From Neobacillus terrae (GTDB lineage Bacteria; Bacillota; Bacilli; Bacillales; Cytobacillaceae): DNA of 64,000 nucleotides. The first letter of the stretch is position 1. Each line of letters opens with the position of its first letter. The notes under the pieces were generated by a model that saw nothing but the letters and a program-made list of their open reading frames with translations, did no database searches and was not told where the DNA came from. Of the stretch, positions 49,760 to 58,094 are shown one piece after another. The DNA is taken from NCBI RefSeq assembly GCF_011393025.1, contig NZ_JAAOEO010000016.1, forward strand, positions 29,671-93,670. Direction: 5' to 3'. The position numbers and the translations under genes were made by a program.

Positions 49760-51205
49760 ATGATAAAAGGTTTTGAAGAATATCAGTTAAGCAATGAAAT
49801 TTCTAGAGCACTGAAATTGTTAAAATACGAAAACCCTACTGAAGTTCAGAGTGCAGTCATACCTGCTGCATTAAAAAAGCAGGATCTTGTTGTAAAATCC
49901 CAAACAGGCAGCGGTAAAACAGCCGCTTTTGGAATACCAATTTGCGAGATGATTGAATGGGAGGAAAAAAAGCCCCAGGCCTTAATTCTAACCCCAACGA
50001 GGGAGCTTGCCGTTCAAGTTCAGGAAGATATTTCAAATATCGGGCGTTTTAAACGAATTAAAGCGCTGGCTGTTTATGGTAAAGAACCTTTTTCGAAGCA
50101 AAAAGAAGAATTGAAACAAAAAACGCATGCAGTTATTGGTACGCCTGGACGTGTAATGGACCATATCGATAGAGGAACACTCGAACTTGACCAAATAAGG
50201 TTTGTTATCATTGATGAAGCAGACGAAATGCTGAACATGGGTTTTATTAATGATGTAGAATCGATTATTAATGAATTACCTTCAAACAGAGTTACGATGG
50301 TATTTTCCGCAACACTTCCAAAAGATGTTGAAAATCTTTGTTATAAATATATGAAAGATCCAGTAAATATCGAGATTGCCACTACTGGTGGGATTGCTAC
50401 TGATACAATCGAGCATCGTGTAATCGAAGTGCAAACGGAAAATAAAATGGAGATTCTAAAAGACATTACGGTTGTAGAAAATCCAGATAGCTGTATCATT
50501 TTTTGCAATACAAAAGATCATGTTGATACCTTGTTCGAAGAACTGGACAAATCCGGGTATTCTTGTGAAAAGCTTCATGGTGGGCTTGAACAGGAAGACC
50601 GCTTCGGTGTTATGAATGGATTTAAAATAGGGAACTTCCGTTATCTTATCGCCACGGATGTCGCAGCAAGAGGCATTGATGTTGATAACGTAACTCTTGT
50701 TATCAACTACGACGTTCCAGCAGAAAAAGAAAGCTATGTTCACAGAACCGGGAGAACCGGCCGATCCGGTAATAAAGGAAAAGCGATTATGCTAGCGACT
50801 CCATATGAGGGAAAATTCCTAAAAGCCATAGAAAAATACATTGGCTTTGAAATTCTTCAAATGGAAGCTCCACTCCCGGAGGAAGTTTCTAAAGGGAAAG
50901 CTGCATTCGAAGAAAAAATCAGCGGGCGGCGAGTGGTGAAAAACAACAAAACTGCTCGTGTAAACAAAGATATCACAAAGCTCCATTTCAACGGGGGAAA
51001 AAAGAAGAAGATTAGAGCGCTGGATTTCGTCGGTACTATCACTAAAATACCAGGGGTAACTGCGGAGGATATTGGTATTATCACCATAAAGGATTCTATG
51101 TCCTACGTTGACATTCTAAACGGAAAAGGATCGCTTGTCCTTCAAGCCATGGAGAATACAACAATCAAAGGAAAGCAATTGAGAGTCAGCAAGGCGATTA
51201 AATAA
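49760..51205 (+). CDS. dbpA: DEAD-box RNA helicase DbpA (YxiN)
   Basis: The 481-residue ATP-dependent RNA helicase acts in 50S ribosome assembly on 23S rRNA hairpin 92. Motifs in order are the Q motif around YENPTEVQSAVIP, SQTGSGKT, PTRELAVQ, IIDEADEML, FSATLP, ATDVAARGIDV and HRTGRTGRSG. The C-terminal residues 400-481 (KIRALDFVGTITKIPGV...) form the DbpA RNA-binding domain that gives rRNA specificity. Length and domain match B. subtilis DbpA/YxiN. GAGGT precedes the ATG. Confidence 0.95.
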   Translation: MIKGFEEYQLSNEISRALKLLKYENPTEVQSAVIPAALKKQDLVVKSQTGSGKTAAFGIPICEMIEWEEKKPQALILTPTRELAVQVQEDISNIGRFKRIKALAVYGKEPFSKQKEELKQKTHAVIGTPGRVMDHIDRGTLELDQIRFVIIDEADEMLNMGFINDVESIINELPSNRVTMVFSATLPKDVENLCYKYMKDPVNIEIATTGGIATDTIEHRVIEVQTENKMEILKDITVVENPDSCIIFCNTKDHVDTLFEELDKSGYSCEKLHGGLEQEDRFGVMNGFKIGNFRYLIATDVAARGIDVDNVTLVINYDVPAEKESYVHRTGRTGRSGNKGKAIMLATPYEGKFLKAIEKYIGFEILQMEAPLPEEVSKGKAAFEEKISGRRVVKNNKTARVNKDITKLHFNGGKKKKIRALDFVGTITKIPGVTAEDIGIITIKDSMSYVDILNGKGSLVLQAMENTTIKGKQLRVSKAIK

Positions 51206-51258
51206 GGAATCAAAGAGAACTCTGCTCTCATGGGCTTCTTTTTATCCCATAATAAACA

Positions 51259-51300
51259 TAACCCTCCAGCTCCTTTAAAATAAGGTGTGGAGGGTTTTAT
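51259..51300 (+). terminator. Terminator of dbpA
   Basis: ACCCTCCA and TGGAGGGT pair around an A/T-rich loop, followed by TTTAT. A weaker stem (AGAAC..CTC) precedes it. The rest of 51301-51434 shows nothing clear. Confidence 0.7.
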
Positions 51301-51434
51301 CGTTAATCTGATAAGAGTTGATAATGTACCACTGTTTCAGTCCAGCAAACAGATAGAGTCGGAATTCCTTTTTTTTAAAGATAAAAGCTTTTTCTTCTAT
51401 TTAATAATTTCGGTTCCCGAGTGGGGCACTCCTC

Positions 51435-52016
51435 TTACCTTTCTGCCTCTTTGAATATCTTCCAGATGCGGTCAAAATCGCGATAATCGTCCAGGTAGAA
51501 GTTCGCTTCCGCCTCATGGTTCTGAAACGCGCAGGTTCCGATGCCAAGCTCTCTTGCTGGCTGAAGATCGAGATCCCTGTCTCCGATAACAAGATCAATC
51601 CTGTGCTTTCGGTGCAAATGCCGGTAAGCGGAAGTATCAGGCTTTCTTGGATAATCATCATCCCCTGCAATAATATCCGCAAAATAATGGTCTAACCTAT
51701 GATTTTGCAGCACTTTCCAGACATCCTCCCGCTCCTTGTGGGTCATAATCACATTCTTCTCGGCAAGTTTTAATACCTCTTCCACACCCGGAAAGGGTTT
51801 GAATTCCTCGGCCTTAAGCCCTCTTACTTTTTGCATCATCTTCCTGCTCTGCTCCTCCGTCATTTTGAAAAAACGAAAGGCGTGTCCAAAGGAAACCTTT
51901 AGCTGAGCCAATGCTTCCTCTTCTGTTGCTGAGTCACCCAGCATCTCTTTTAACAGTTTGGTATAAGAGGGATATGTATTAAAAAGCGTCCCATCAAAAT
52001 CCCATAATATATTCAC
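51435..52016 (-). CDS. HAD-IA hydrolase
   Basis: A 193-residue phosphatase-like protein: motif I ILWDFDGTLFNTYPSY at the very N terminus, motif II in NVIMTHKERED, Lys in YPRKPDTSAY and motif IV in VIGDRDLDLQPARELGIGT. The cap is a small helical bundle. A Thr-His pair in motif II is unusual compared with T/S-N-K forms. The start is the GTG at 52014-52016 after GGGGGAA. The substrate is unknown. A clear gap separates it from dbpA. Confidence 0.8.
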   Translation of the reverse strand: MNILWDFDGTLFNTYPSYTKLLKEMLGDSATEEEALAQLKVSFGHAFRFFKMTEEQSRKMMQKVRGLKAEEFKPFPGVEEVLKLAEKNVIMTHKEREDVWKVLQNHRLDHYFADIIAGDDDYPRKPDTSAYRHLHRKHRIDLVIGDRDLDLQPARELGIGTCAFQNHEAEANFYLDDYRDFDRIWKIFKEAER

Positions 52017-52150
52017 CTGCGGTTCCCCCTTTTTACTAAATTATTATTTTACTGCCCGATATCGCCATTTTTAAAACCTTCCTTTTTCATGTGTAATTTT
52101 CATATTAACGGGTATGAGTTTAAAAGAAGGCTGAAAGGCGGTGTTTTTAT

Positions 52151-52294
52151 ATGTGGTTTAAAGATGATGAAAATGAAGACTTTGAAGCGGAAAACTTAAG
52201 TGATTTGGCAAGGATTATTAACGCCAAAAATAATACGGATAAAATCAATAAGATTATTGATCAAAACGAATCCAAAAATAATAGTAATACTTAA
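52151..52294 (+). CDS. 47-residue acidic small protein
   Basis: ATG at 52151 is preceded by AAAGGCGG with good spacing. The frame reads MWFKDDENEDFEAENLSDLA, then RIINAKNNTDKINKIIDQNE and SKNNSNT. A terminator-like hairpin follows at once. Composition and signals indicate a real small gene. No family is recognised. Confidence 0.6.
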   Translation: MWFKDDENEDFEAENLSDLARIINAKNNTDKINKIIDQNESKNNSNT

Positions 52295-52296
52295 AC

Positions 52297-52325
52297 AGGC
52301 ATTGCCTTCGGGCTTTGCCTTTTTC
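52297..52325 (+). terminator. Terminator of the 47-residue gene
   Basis: GGCATTGCC and GGCTTTGCC form a stem closed by a TTCG loop, followed by TTTTTCTTT. Confidence 0.75.
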
Positions 52326-52397
52326 TTTATAGAAGGGCAATCATCCAGACAGCCGTCCTTACTTTTCAATAAACTATTGGTAAGGAGGTTTATTTTT

Positions 52398-52616
52398 ATG
52401 GAAATTTCGATTAATATCGGTCAATTTGAGGTTCACTCCATTAGCAACAATGCCAATATTAATTTTCAATCCACCTACCAGAACAGTCATACTGCCAATT
52501 CTGTTAATATTGGCGCTAACCATAACTTCGGTGATAACTCGCCTTCTTCCTGTAACCAAAATATAAAAGGAAATAATATGACAATCTGCCAGCAGCCCTC
52601 CTCCGGTGAAGACTAA
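52398..52616 (+). CDS. GerPA/GerPF-like small spore germination protein (tentative)
   Basis: The 72-residue, Asn/Ser-rich protein (starts MEISINIGQFEVHSISNNAN; SVNIGANHNFGDNSPSSCNQ) resembles GerPA/GerPF-type coat-permeability proteins in its Ile-Gly start and Asn/Ser/Gly repeats. Conservation is weak by eye. The ATG at 52398 follows AAGGAGG. It is not in a gerP cluster. Confidence 0.5.
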   Translation: MEISINIGQFEVHSISNNANINFQSTYQNSHTANSVNIGANHNFGDNSPSSCNQNIKGNNMTICQQPSSGED

Positions 52617-52703
52617 TAACAGGGTTTAAAGAAGTTTTTGATTTCTTTTTTTCTTCCTATCAAATAATATGAAAGAAGAAATGCTTAAAATGAAGGAGAA
52701 CCA

Positions 52704-53654
52704 ATGATACGAACAGTTGCTATTAATGAAAATAATGAGTTGATTCGAGATCTTTCTGTTCCGGAAGTCGTTGCAGGTAATTTTTTATGGTACTGGATTG
52801 ACTTCCATCCAACAAAGGACGAAGAGGTTGAATATTTGAGAACACCTCTTAACTTCCACCCTCTTGCTATTGAGGATTGTTTGCATCACCTGCAGCGCCC
52901 GAAATTAGACTACTACGAAGACCATACATTTTTTGTCGTGCAGGCTTTAAATCCAGCTGAATTCTCCAGAGAAGAAGTAGATTTCTTTTTAGGAGAAAAT
53001 TACATAGTTTCATTTCATTATAATTCATCTTCCGAGATTGACGAGGTGTGGGAGAAGTTTACCCAAACCAAAAACGTAGCGTATTGGAATTCCTCTTTAA
53101 TTCTTTATAATATTTTAGATAATATGGTCGATAACTACTTCCCGCCTGTTTATCAAATAGAGGATATTCTAAACGAAATAGACGAGAACTCACAAGGCCG
53201 GTCCATGGAGGTGCTGCTTGAGGATTTATTCGACACCCGCCACCATCTTTTATCTCTGAGGCATACGGTAAACCCAATGAGAGATCTGGTCTACCGGATC
53301 CTTAATTCTCAAAGACTGCCGGATATTTTAGAAAGGAAAGAGTATTTTGCAGATATCCATGACCACTTATTAAAATTAAGTGAAATGATTGAGGCAAACC
53401 GCGAATTAACGACTGATATTCGAGACAGCTATATATCGCTGAATTCACATCAAACCAACCATGTTATGAAGGTAATGACTCTCTTTACAACCATTTTCAT
53501 GCCTCTTACCTTTATAGCCGGAGTTTACGGAATGAATTTTAAGTACATGCCTGAGTTGAACTTTAAATATGGTTATTATATAACCCTCTCAATTATGTTT
53601 TTTGTTGGGATTGGTATGTCCCTGTGGTTTCGGAAAAAAGGCTGGTTTAAATAA
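52704..53654 (+). CDS. CorA-family magnesium/cobalt channel
   Basis: A 316-residue protein with a large cytosolic N-terminal domain (about 1-250) and two C-terminal helices. The pore signature YGMNF (near 275) follows the first helix, TLFTTIFMPLTFIAGV, and the second helix is YITLSIMFFVGIGMSLWF. CorA is a pentameric Mg2+ channel gated by cytosolic Mg2+. AAGGAGA precedes the ATG. The following gene encodes a second, divergent GMN protein. Confidence 0.93.
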   Translation: MIRTVAINENNELIRDLSVPEVVAGNFLWYWIDFHPTKDEEVEYLRTPLNFHPLAIEDCLHHLQRPKLDYYEDHTFFVVQALNPAEFSREEVDFFLGENYIVSFHYNSSSEIDEVWEKFTQTKNVAYWNSSLILYNILDNMVDNYFPPVYQIEDILNEIDENSQGRSMEVLLEDLFDTRHHLLSLRHTVNPMRDLVYRILNSQRLPDILERKEYFADIHDHLLKLSEMIEANRELTTDIRDSYISLNSHQTNHVMKVMTLFTTIFMPLTFIAGVYGMNFKYMPELNFKYGYYITLSIMFFVGIGMSLWFRKKGWFK

Positions 53655-53663
53655 TTCTTGTAC

Positions 53664-53694
53664 AAAGCTGATCCCTGCAGGTCAGCTTTTTTCT
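53664..53694 (+). terminator. Terminator of corA-like gene
   Basis: AAAGCTGA and TCAGCTTT pair around ten bases, followed by TTTTCTATT. Confidence 0.85.
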
Positions 53695-53764
53695 ATTCCT
53701 CCGGTTCGTTTCAATCAAAGTAGGGTATGTTGATATTAAAGGTTATTTTGAGGAGGAGACCCTC

Positions 53765-55228
53765 TTGCAGCATATAAAGTTAACTGAAAAAAAAGTAAAA
53801 AAGGCCATTTTTCAATTTATTTTTCCTTTTGCGATGACTTCTACTAATGAAAGTGAATTGATTTCTTTTTTAATTAAGCAAGGGTTTGAGCGCTTCCACC
53901 TGAACGAGCTTAATAAAGAAAGAGCTTATTATGGAGAATTTCATGTTTCTCATAAAGATATGGAGGCTTACTATCTCCCTTTTACAAATAAAGTTCTTTT
54001 TCCGCATACCGATAAGCAAAAAGGATTCCATCGTTTTTCTAAAAAGGCCAACTTAAATTGCAGACTTAAAACGGATCACGTTGACGTCCCTTTTTATATT
54101 CATTCACTTGATGTCACTTTATGCCCTTTTCACCTAGGGTTTATTACCATTCGTATAGAGGTAGCCAATTTTGCAGAAATGCCCTTTTCTCATGCAGTGG
54201 AAATGGCAGCGCGGTTCCGAGTTCTTGAGCCTAGAACCAGGCGTGACCGCGAGACAGAAATTCAGATGGGGGACCAATCCTTTAAGCAGGTAGAAAATTT
54301 TGTCTTTAAAGAGCTTTTTCCCGGACTTCCTGATTTTTTTGAAAGAAAAAATATGAAAGGCGCTTACTTTGAAACCTTCCCATTTTTCGAAGATGAAAAA
54401 ATGTATGTGCAGTCTCTTATTTGTTTAGACGAAAACGAAAAGGTAGACAGAGTCGATGTATATCGAGCAGGTGACCTAAATGGATTAAATCGAAAGGGAG
54501 AACCTTATGTCACTTCTCACAATCTGGCGTATATCCATAAGTATTTAAAAAGAAATGGTTATGACCGCTGGGCTCCATTTACCTACTTTATGATGGATGA
54601 GCATTCCTTTACCTGCCTGACAAATGAGACCAACATGCTGTCGGAGTTTGCCGCCCAGATGTACGGGGAATTTTATTACGGACTGTTGCTTAATCTCTTT
54701 CATAAAATAGTACTTTTAAAAATGGCGAGTGATTATTCAGAGATCGAAATCGAGCAGGATACTGAAAAAATTGAAAGATTGATTCATTCGATTAACTCTT
54801 TTACAGCGAATTTCTTTTTCCTGGAACTGGCAACGCAATCACAGGGCAGGGACATTTTTGTTCACCTTCGGAAGGTTTTTCAAATAGACGCCCTTTATCA
54901 AGATGCCCGGCAGACACTTAATAGCTTATACCGATATCAAGAACAGGTTTCTTCCAAGCAAACCAGCTTCCTCCTCTTAATTTTAACTCTATACACTGTG
55001 GTCAGCGGGATATTTGGAATGAACCTGGTAATCCATGATTTTAAAGGAAAAGTGAGATGGAGCCATATGTCTTCTTATGGACTGTTTGAATACATTGCTC
55101 TTATTACGACAATTAGTGGTCTTATTGTTTCTGCGTATCTTGGAATTCAAAGCCTGATTAAATGGCAGCAGGATCGAAGAAAGAGAAGGCACTGGTCTTC
55201 CCAAGCCATTCTCTCCACAAAAAAATAA
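53765..55228 (+). CDS. Large membrane protein with CorA-like GMN end, unknown
   Basis: A 487-residue protein with a long soluble N-terminal part (about 1-400). A last quarter follows: helix (SFLLLILTLYTVVSGIF), GMN (FGMNL near 422), about 25 polar residues, helix (YIALITTISGLIVSAYLGI), basic tail. This is the CorA channel-end arrangement, and the gene follows a true corA. The N-terminal part does not look like CorA and contains two Cys and many aromatic residues. The family is unknown to me. The start is the TTG at 53765 after AGGAGGAG. Confidence 0.65.
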   Translation: MQHIKLTEKKVKKAIFQFIFPFAMTSTNESELISFLIKQGFERFHLNELNKERAYYGEFHVSHKDMEAYYLPFTNKVLFPHTDKQKGFHRFSKKANLNCRLKTDHVDVPFYIHSLDVTLCPFHLGFITIRIEVANFAEMPFSHAVEMAARFRVLEPRTRRDRETEIQMGDQSFKQVENFVFKELFPGLPDFFERKNMKGAYFETFPFFEDEKMYVQSLICLDENEKVDRVDVYRAGDLNGLNRKGEPYVTSHNLAYIHKYLKRNGYDRWAPFTYFMMDEHSFTCLTNETNMLSEFAAQMYGEFYYGLLLNLFHKIVLLKMASDYSEIEIEQDTEKIERLIHSINSFTANFFFLELATQSQGRDIFVHLRKVFQIDALYQDARQTLNSLYRYQEQVSSKQTSFLLLILTLYTVVSGIFGMNLVIHDFKGKVRWSHMSSYGLFEYIALITTISGLIVSAYLGIQSLIKWQQDRRKRRHWSSQAILSTKK

Positions 55229-55258
55229 ACATCAGCTTCAGTGGCTGATGTTTTTTCT
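55229..55258. terminator. Terminator between convergent genes
   Basis: ACATCAGC and GCTGATGT pair around seven bases, followed by TTTTTC on the + strand. Confidence 0.88.
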
Positions 55259-55570
55259 TTATTTCCATTCTTTATAATCTATGGTTCCGCCTGTTAAATC
55301 CAGTGTATTGCGCTCACCTTTATAAAAAAGCTTCTCACCCTTTTGAACAATGAGATTTTCGTATGTGTTTACATCTTTACCATTCGGAAGGTGGACGACT
55401 ACTTTTCTTCCCACATCCTGTTTTGGTGCTTCAATTCGGATCTTGCTTTGGGAATACTGATTCAGCCACATAAAGCCGCCCACTAAAATTGCGCAGGACA
55501 GAATGAAAAAAATCAAACCCTTCAAATGAAATTGCTTCGGTCTTTCATGGTATAGTTCCAATCTGGTCAA
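55259..55570 (-). CDS. Small membrane-anchored protein, unknown
   Basis: A 103-residue protein with one helix (LIFFILSCAILVGGFMWL, about 19-36) and an outer domain of about 65 residues (VVVHLPNGKDVNTYENLIVQ, ending LDLTGGTIDYKEWK). I do not recognise the family. The start is the TTG at 55568-55570 with GGGGGGAG upstream. Confidence 0.6.
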   Translation of the reverse strand: MTRLELYHERPKQFHLKGLIFFILSCAILVGGFMWLNQYSQSKIRIEAPKQDVGRKVVVHLPNGKDVNTYENLIVQKGEKLFYKGERNTLDLTGGTIDYKEWK

Positions 55571-55694
55571 TTTTTTCTCCCCCCTGTTTTCATAATCCTG
55601 CGTTGAAAATAATGAATAATTGCTGTATGCCTTTTTCGCAGGATGATTCTACTCCCATTATTACCCGGGCGTGCCATTTTTTAATCCTTTTTTT

Positions 55695-55790
55695 AAGAAA
55701 AACTTGGCATTCGCCATGCCTTTTTGTCGGATGCCCTAGTTTCTCTCGTGCGTTTAGAATTTCTTGATACTAATTCTAATTAGCCAAAAA
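55695..55790 (+). repeat. Double-hairpin dispersed repeat, copy 4
   Basis: AAGAAAAACTTGGCATTCGC, GATGCCCTAGTTTCTCTCGT, GCGTTTAGAATTTCTTGATA and TTCTAATTAGCCAAAAAAG follow the order of the copy at 49321. Substitutions partly keep the first stem. Confidence 0.75.
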
Positions 55791-55891
55791 AGATTTACAA
55801 TTTCTACAATATGCAGAAGATCTAAAAAATTACCTGGTAAAATCCATATTTTTATGAAAGATAAGAGATGAAGTATGTAAATCAGTTATAA

Positions 55892-56174
55892 TAAGAAAAG
55901 CGCAAGCGCCCGTTCAGCGAAGCAACTACCTGAGTAAACTTCCTGTAACTGCTTCTCTGAATAGACTACATGGAGCTTTGCGACGAGCTGAACATAAGCT
56001 TCTTTGAAATAGCTGTGGCGTAGGAGCACTTGATTGAGTTCGAAGTTGACTTATCGTAGGGAGAAGCGGGATGGACACTAGCTTCACCGAGTATCACCTA
56101 CGGTCATACTTGATGCAAGATACTCATGGAAGCTTTACAGAGATGAAAACTCGCTGGGCGTTGAGAGCTAGACA
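55892..56174 (+). repeat. Long repeat of the GCGCAAGCGCC...GCTAGACA family
   Basis: About 280 bases from AGAAAAGCGCAAGCGCC to GCTAGACAATT with several self-complementary stretches (AAGCAACTACCTGAG, CATGGAGC, AGCTTCACCG). Its 3' end recurs at 45886-45920, and a compact form lies at 19371-19429. There is no open frame of interest. The region 55571-56247 contains this and the repeat at 55695 only. Confidence 0.65.
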
Positions 56175-56247
56175 ATTTAAAAAGTAAAACTATATAATTT
56201 CTTAACCATTAAAAAAATAAGAAATATTTAGAAAAGGAGTTTTGGAA

Positions 56248-57297
56248 ATGACTTTTAATCGCACAGAGGAAACCTTTCAGCTTTTAAAAGAGCTTGTTTC
56301 TATACCAAGCCCTTCTGGAAACACAAATGAAGTCATTCGTTTTGTAGAGGATTTTTTAACAAAAATTGAGGTCGAACATAAAAGAAACCGAAAAGGCGGT
56401 CTAATCGCTACTCTTCCCGGTAAAGATAACAGCCAGCACCGTATGCTTACTGCCCATGTTGATACTCTGGGTGCAATGGTAAAGGAAATTAAATCCAGCG
56501 GCAGGCTACGCATCGATTTAATCGGAGGATTCAAGTACAACTCTATTGAAGGAGAATACTGCCAGATCGAGACGAGCTCCGGAAAAAAATATACCGGCAC
56601 CATTCTGATGCACCAGACCTCCGTGCATGTTTATAAGGATGCTGGCAAAGCGGAACGCAATCAGGTGAATATGGAAATTCGCCTTGATGAAAGAGTACAT
56701 AACGCAGAAGAAGTACGGGCTCTTGGAATTGAAGTCGGTGACTTTGTTTCCTTTGATCCTCGTGTGGAAATTACCCAAAGTGGATTTATTAAATCAAGAC
56801 ATTTGGATGATAAGGCAAGTGTGGCCATTCTTCTTCAGCTCATTAAATTAGTGAAAGAGGAAAAAATAGAACTTCCTTATACTACCCATTTCTTGATATC
56901 CAACAATGAAGAAATCGGCTATGGCGGCAACTCCAATATAACTCCTGAAACAGTCGAATATCTGGCAGTAGACATGGGTGCTATGGGTGACGGCCAGTCT
57001 ACTGATGAATACACGGTTTCGATTTGTGTAAAGGATGCAAGCGGCCCATACAATTACGAGCTTAGAAAAAGGCTTGTCCGACTTGCAGAAGCAAACAACG
57101 TTGGATACAAGCTTGATATTTACCCTTATTATGGTTCAGATGCATCTGCTGCGATCCGTTCGGGGCATGATATCGTTCATGGTTTAATTGGACCGGGAAT
57201 TGACTCTTCTCACGCCTTTGAAAGAACTCATCAATCATCGATCGAGAATACAGGAAAGCTTCTCTATCATTACCTGCAGTCCGAAATGAATTATTAA
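56248..57297 (+). CDS. M42-family dinuclear zinc aminopeptidase
   Basis: A 349-residue peptidase with the M42/glutamyl-aminopeptidase fold. Metal ligands are in LTAHVDTLGAM, RHLDDKAS, SNNEEIGYGGN (catalytic and ligand Glu), AVDMGAMG and GIDSSHAFER. All five ligand motifs are present. It probably forms the usual 12-subunit cytosolic shell that trims peptides. I chose the ATG at 56248, eight bases after AAAAGGAG, over the TTG at 56242. Confidence 0.9.
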   Translation: MTFNRTEETFQLLKELVSIPSPSGNTNEVIRFVEDFLTKIEVEHKRNRKGGLIATLPGKDNSQHRMLTAHVDTLGAMVKEIKSSGRLRIDLIGGFKYNSIEGEYCQIETSSGKKYTGTILMHQTSVHVYKDAGKAERNQVNMEIRLDERVHNAEEVRALGIEVGDFVSFDPRVEITQSGFIKSRHLDDKASVAILLQLIKLVKEEKIELPYTTHFLISNNEEIGYGGNSNITPETVEYLAVDMGAMGDGQSTDEYTVSICVKDASGPYNYELRKRLVRLAEANNVGYKLDIYPYYGSDASAAIRSGHDIVHGLIGPGIDSSHAFERTHQSSIENTGKLLYHYLQSEMNY

Positions 57298-57302
57298 AGA
57301 AT

Positions 57303-57335
57303 TGACAGCCGGTTCCCTTCCAGCTGTCTTTTTTT
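57303..57335 (+). terminator. Terminator of the M42 gene
   Basis: GACAGCCGG and CCAGCTGTC pair with one mismatch, followed by TTTTTTTG. Confidence 0.8.
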
Positions 57336-57450
57336 GCCGTTTTTTGCAGCATTTTTTGACGAAGAGAAATCACAAAAAATTCGAAACCAATTCCCCTTCA
57401 AAAGCGACTAAAATGTTGTAACAAACAAAAAAAAAATTGGGGGTTTTTAA

Positions 57451-57936
57451 ATGTCTTTACGTTTTTCAAAAAAAATTTTGGCAGGTTTCACTATTTTAGC
57501 AATGGCAATTGCATTTATGTTTGCTTCTTCCATGGAAAAAGCACATGCCTCTGTCTCATGGGGGCAGGAAGTAACAGCTGTTGGCATGCTTTCCCTTGGA
57601 AAACCATATAAATGGAATGGTACTACTCCAAAAGGTTTTGATGCTTCCGGTTATACACAGTATGCATTTAAAACATCTGCTGCTAAAATGACTCTTCCCC
57701 ACTCTTCAAAGGAACAGTATAAGCTGGGTAAAGCAGTTACCTTAAAAAACCTTAAAGAAGGCGATTTGGTTTTCTTTAACACAAGCGGAAAAGGTGTTTC
57801 TTTCGTAGGAATTTATTTAAACAAAGATCAGTTCCTTGCTGTAACAGTCAATAAAGGGGTTTCCATCCAGTCACTTTCTTCAAAATACTGGAAAGACCGC
57901 TATGTTGGCGCGAAAAGAGTGTTAAAGGAGTATTAA
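57451..57936 (+). CDS. Secreted NlpC/P60-fold protein lacking all catalytic residues
   Basis: The 161-residue protein has a signal peptide (cleavage near residue 34, AHA-SVS) and one NlpC/P60 domain. Alignment by motif shows the catalytic Cys replaced by Ala65 (GFDASGYTQYAF instead of GFDCSGF). The catalytic His is replaced by Phe118 (VSFVGIYLNKDQF instead of xSHVGIYxG). The third polar residue is replaced by Ala130 (FLAVT). The rest of the fold (GKPYKWNGTTP, LKEGDLVFFN, RYVGAKRVL) is well kept and there is no frameshift. It is therefore most likely a wall-binding or hydrolase-inhibiting pseudoenzyme. GGGGG precedes the ATG. Confidence 0.85.
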   Translation: MSLRFSKKILAGFTILAMAIAFMFASSMEKAHASVSWGQEVTAVGMLSLGKPYKWNGTTPKGFDASGYTQYAFKTSAAKMTLPHSSKEQYKLGKAVTLKNLKEGDLVFFNTSGKGVSFVGIYLNKDQFLAVTVNKGVSIQSLSSKYWKDRYVGAKRVLKEY

Positions 57937-57963
57937 TTTCTGGTATTTTAAAGCTTAATACAG

Positions 57964-57994
57964 TTAAAGGCCATTTTCCCAAATGGTCTTTTTC
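57964..57994 (+). terminator. Terminator of the NlpC/P60-like gene
   Basis: AAAGGCCATTT and AAATGGTCTTT pair with one wobble around TCCC, followed by TTCATTTG. Confidence 0.8.
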
Positions 57995-58094
57995 ATTTGT
58001 TTTTTCCATAAAAATTGGCCAATCCTCTTTTTAATAGGTTTCTTCTTCCTAAGAAAGGGAAATTACTTAGAGAGAAAAAAAGGAGGTTCATCCA

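Noticed and set aside
52200..52397. 66-codon N-terminal extension of the GerP-like protein
   Set aside because: It runs through the 47-residue gene and its terminator; AAGGAGG before 52398 marks the real start.
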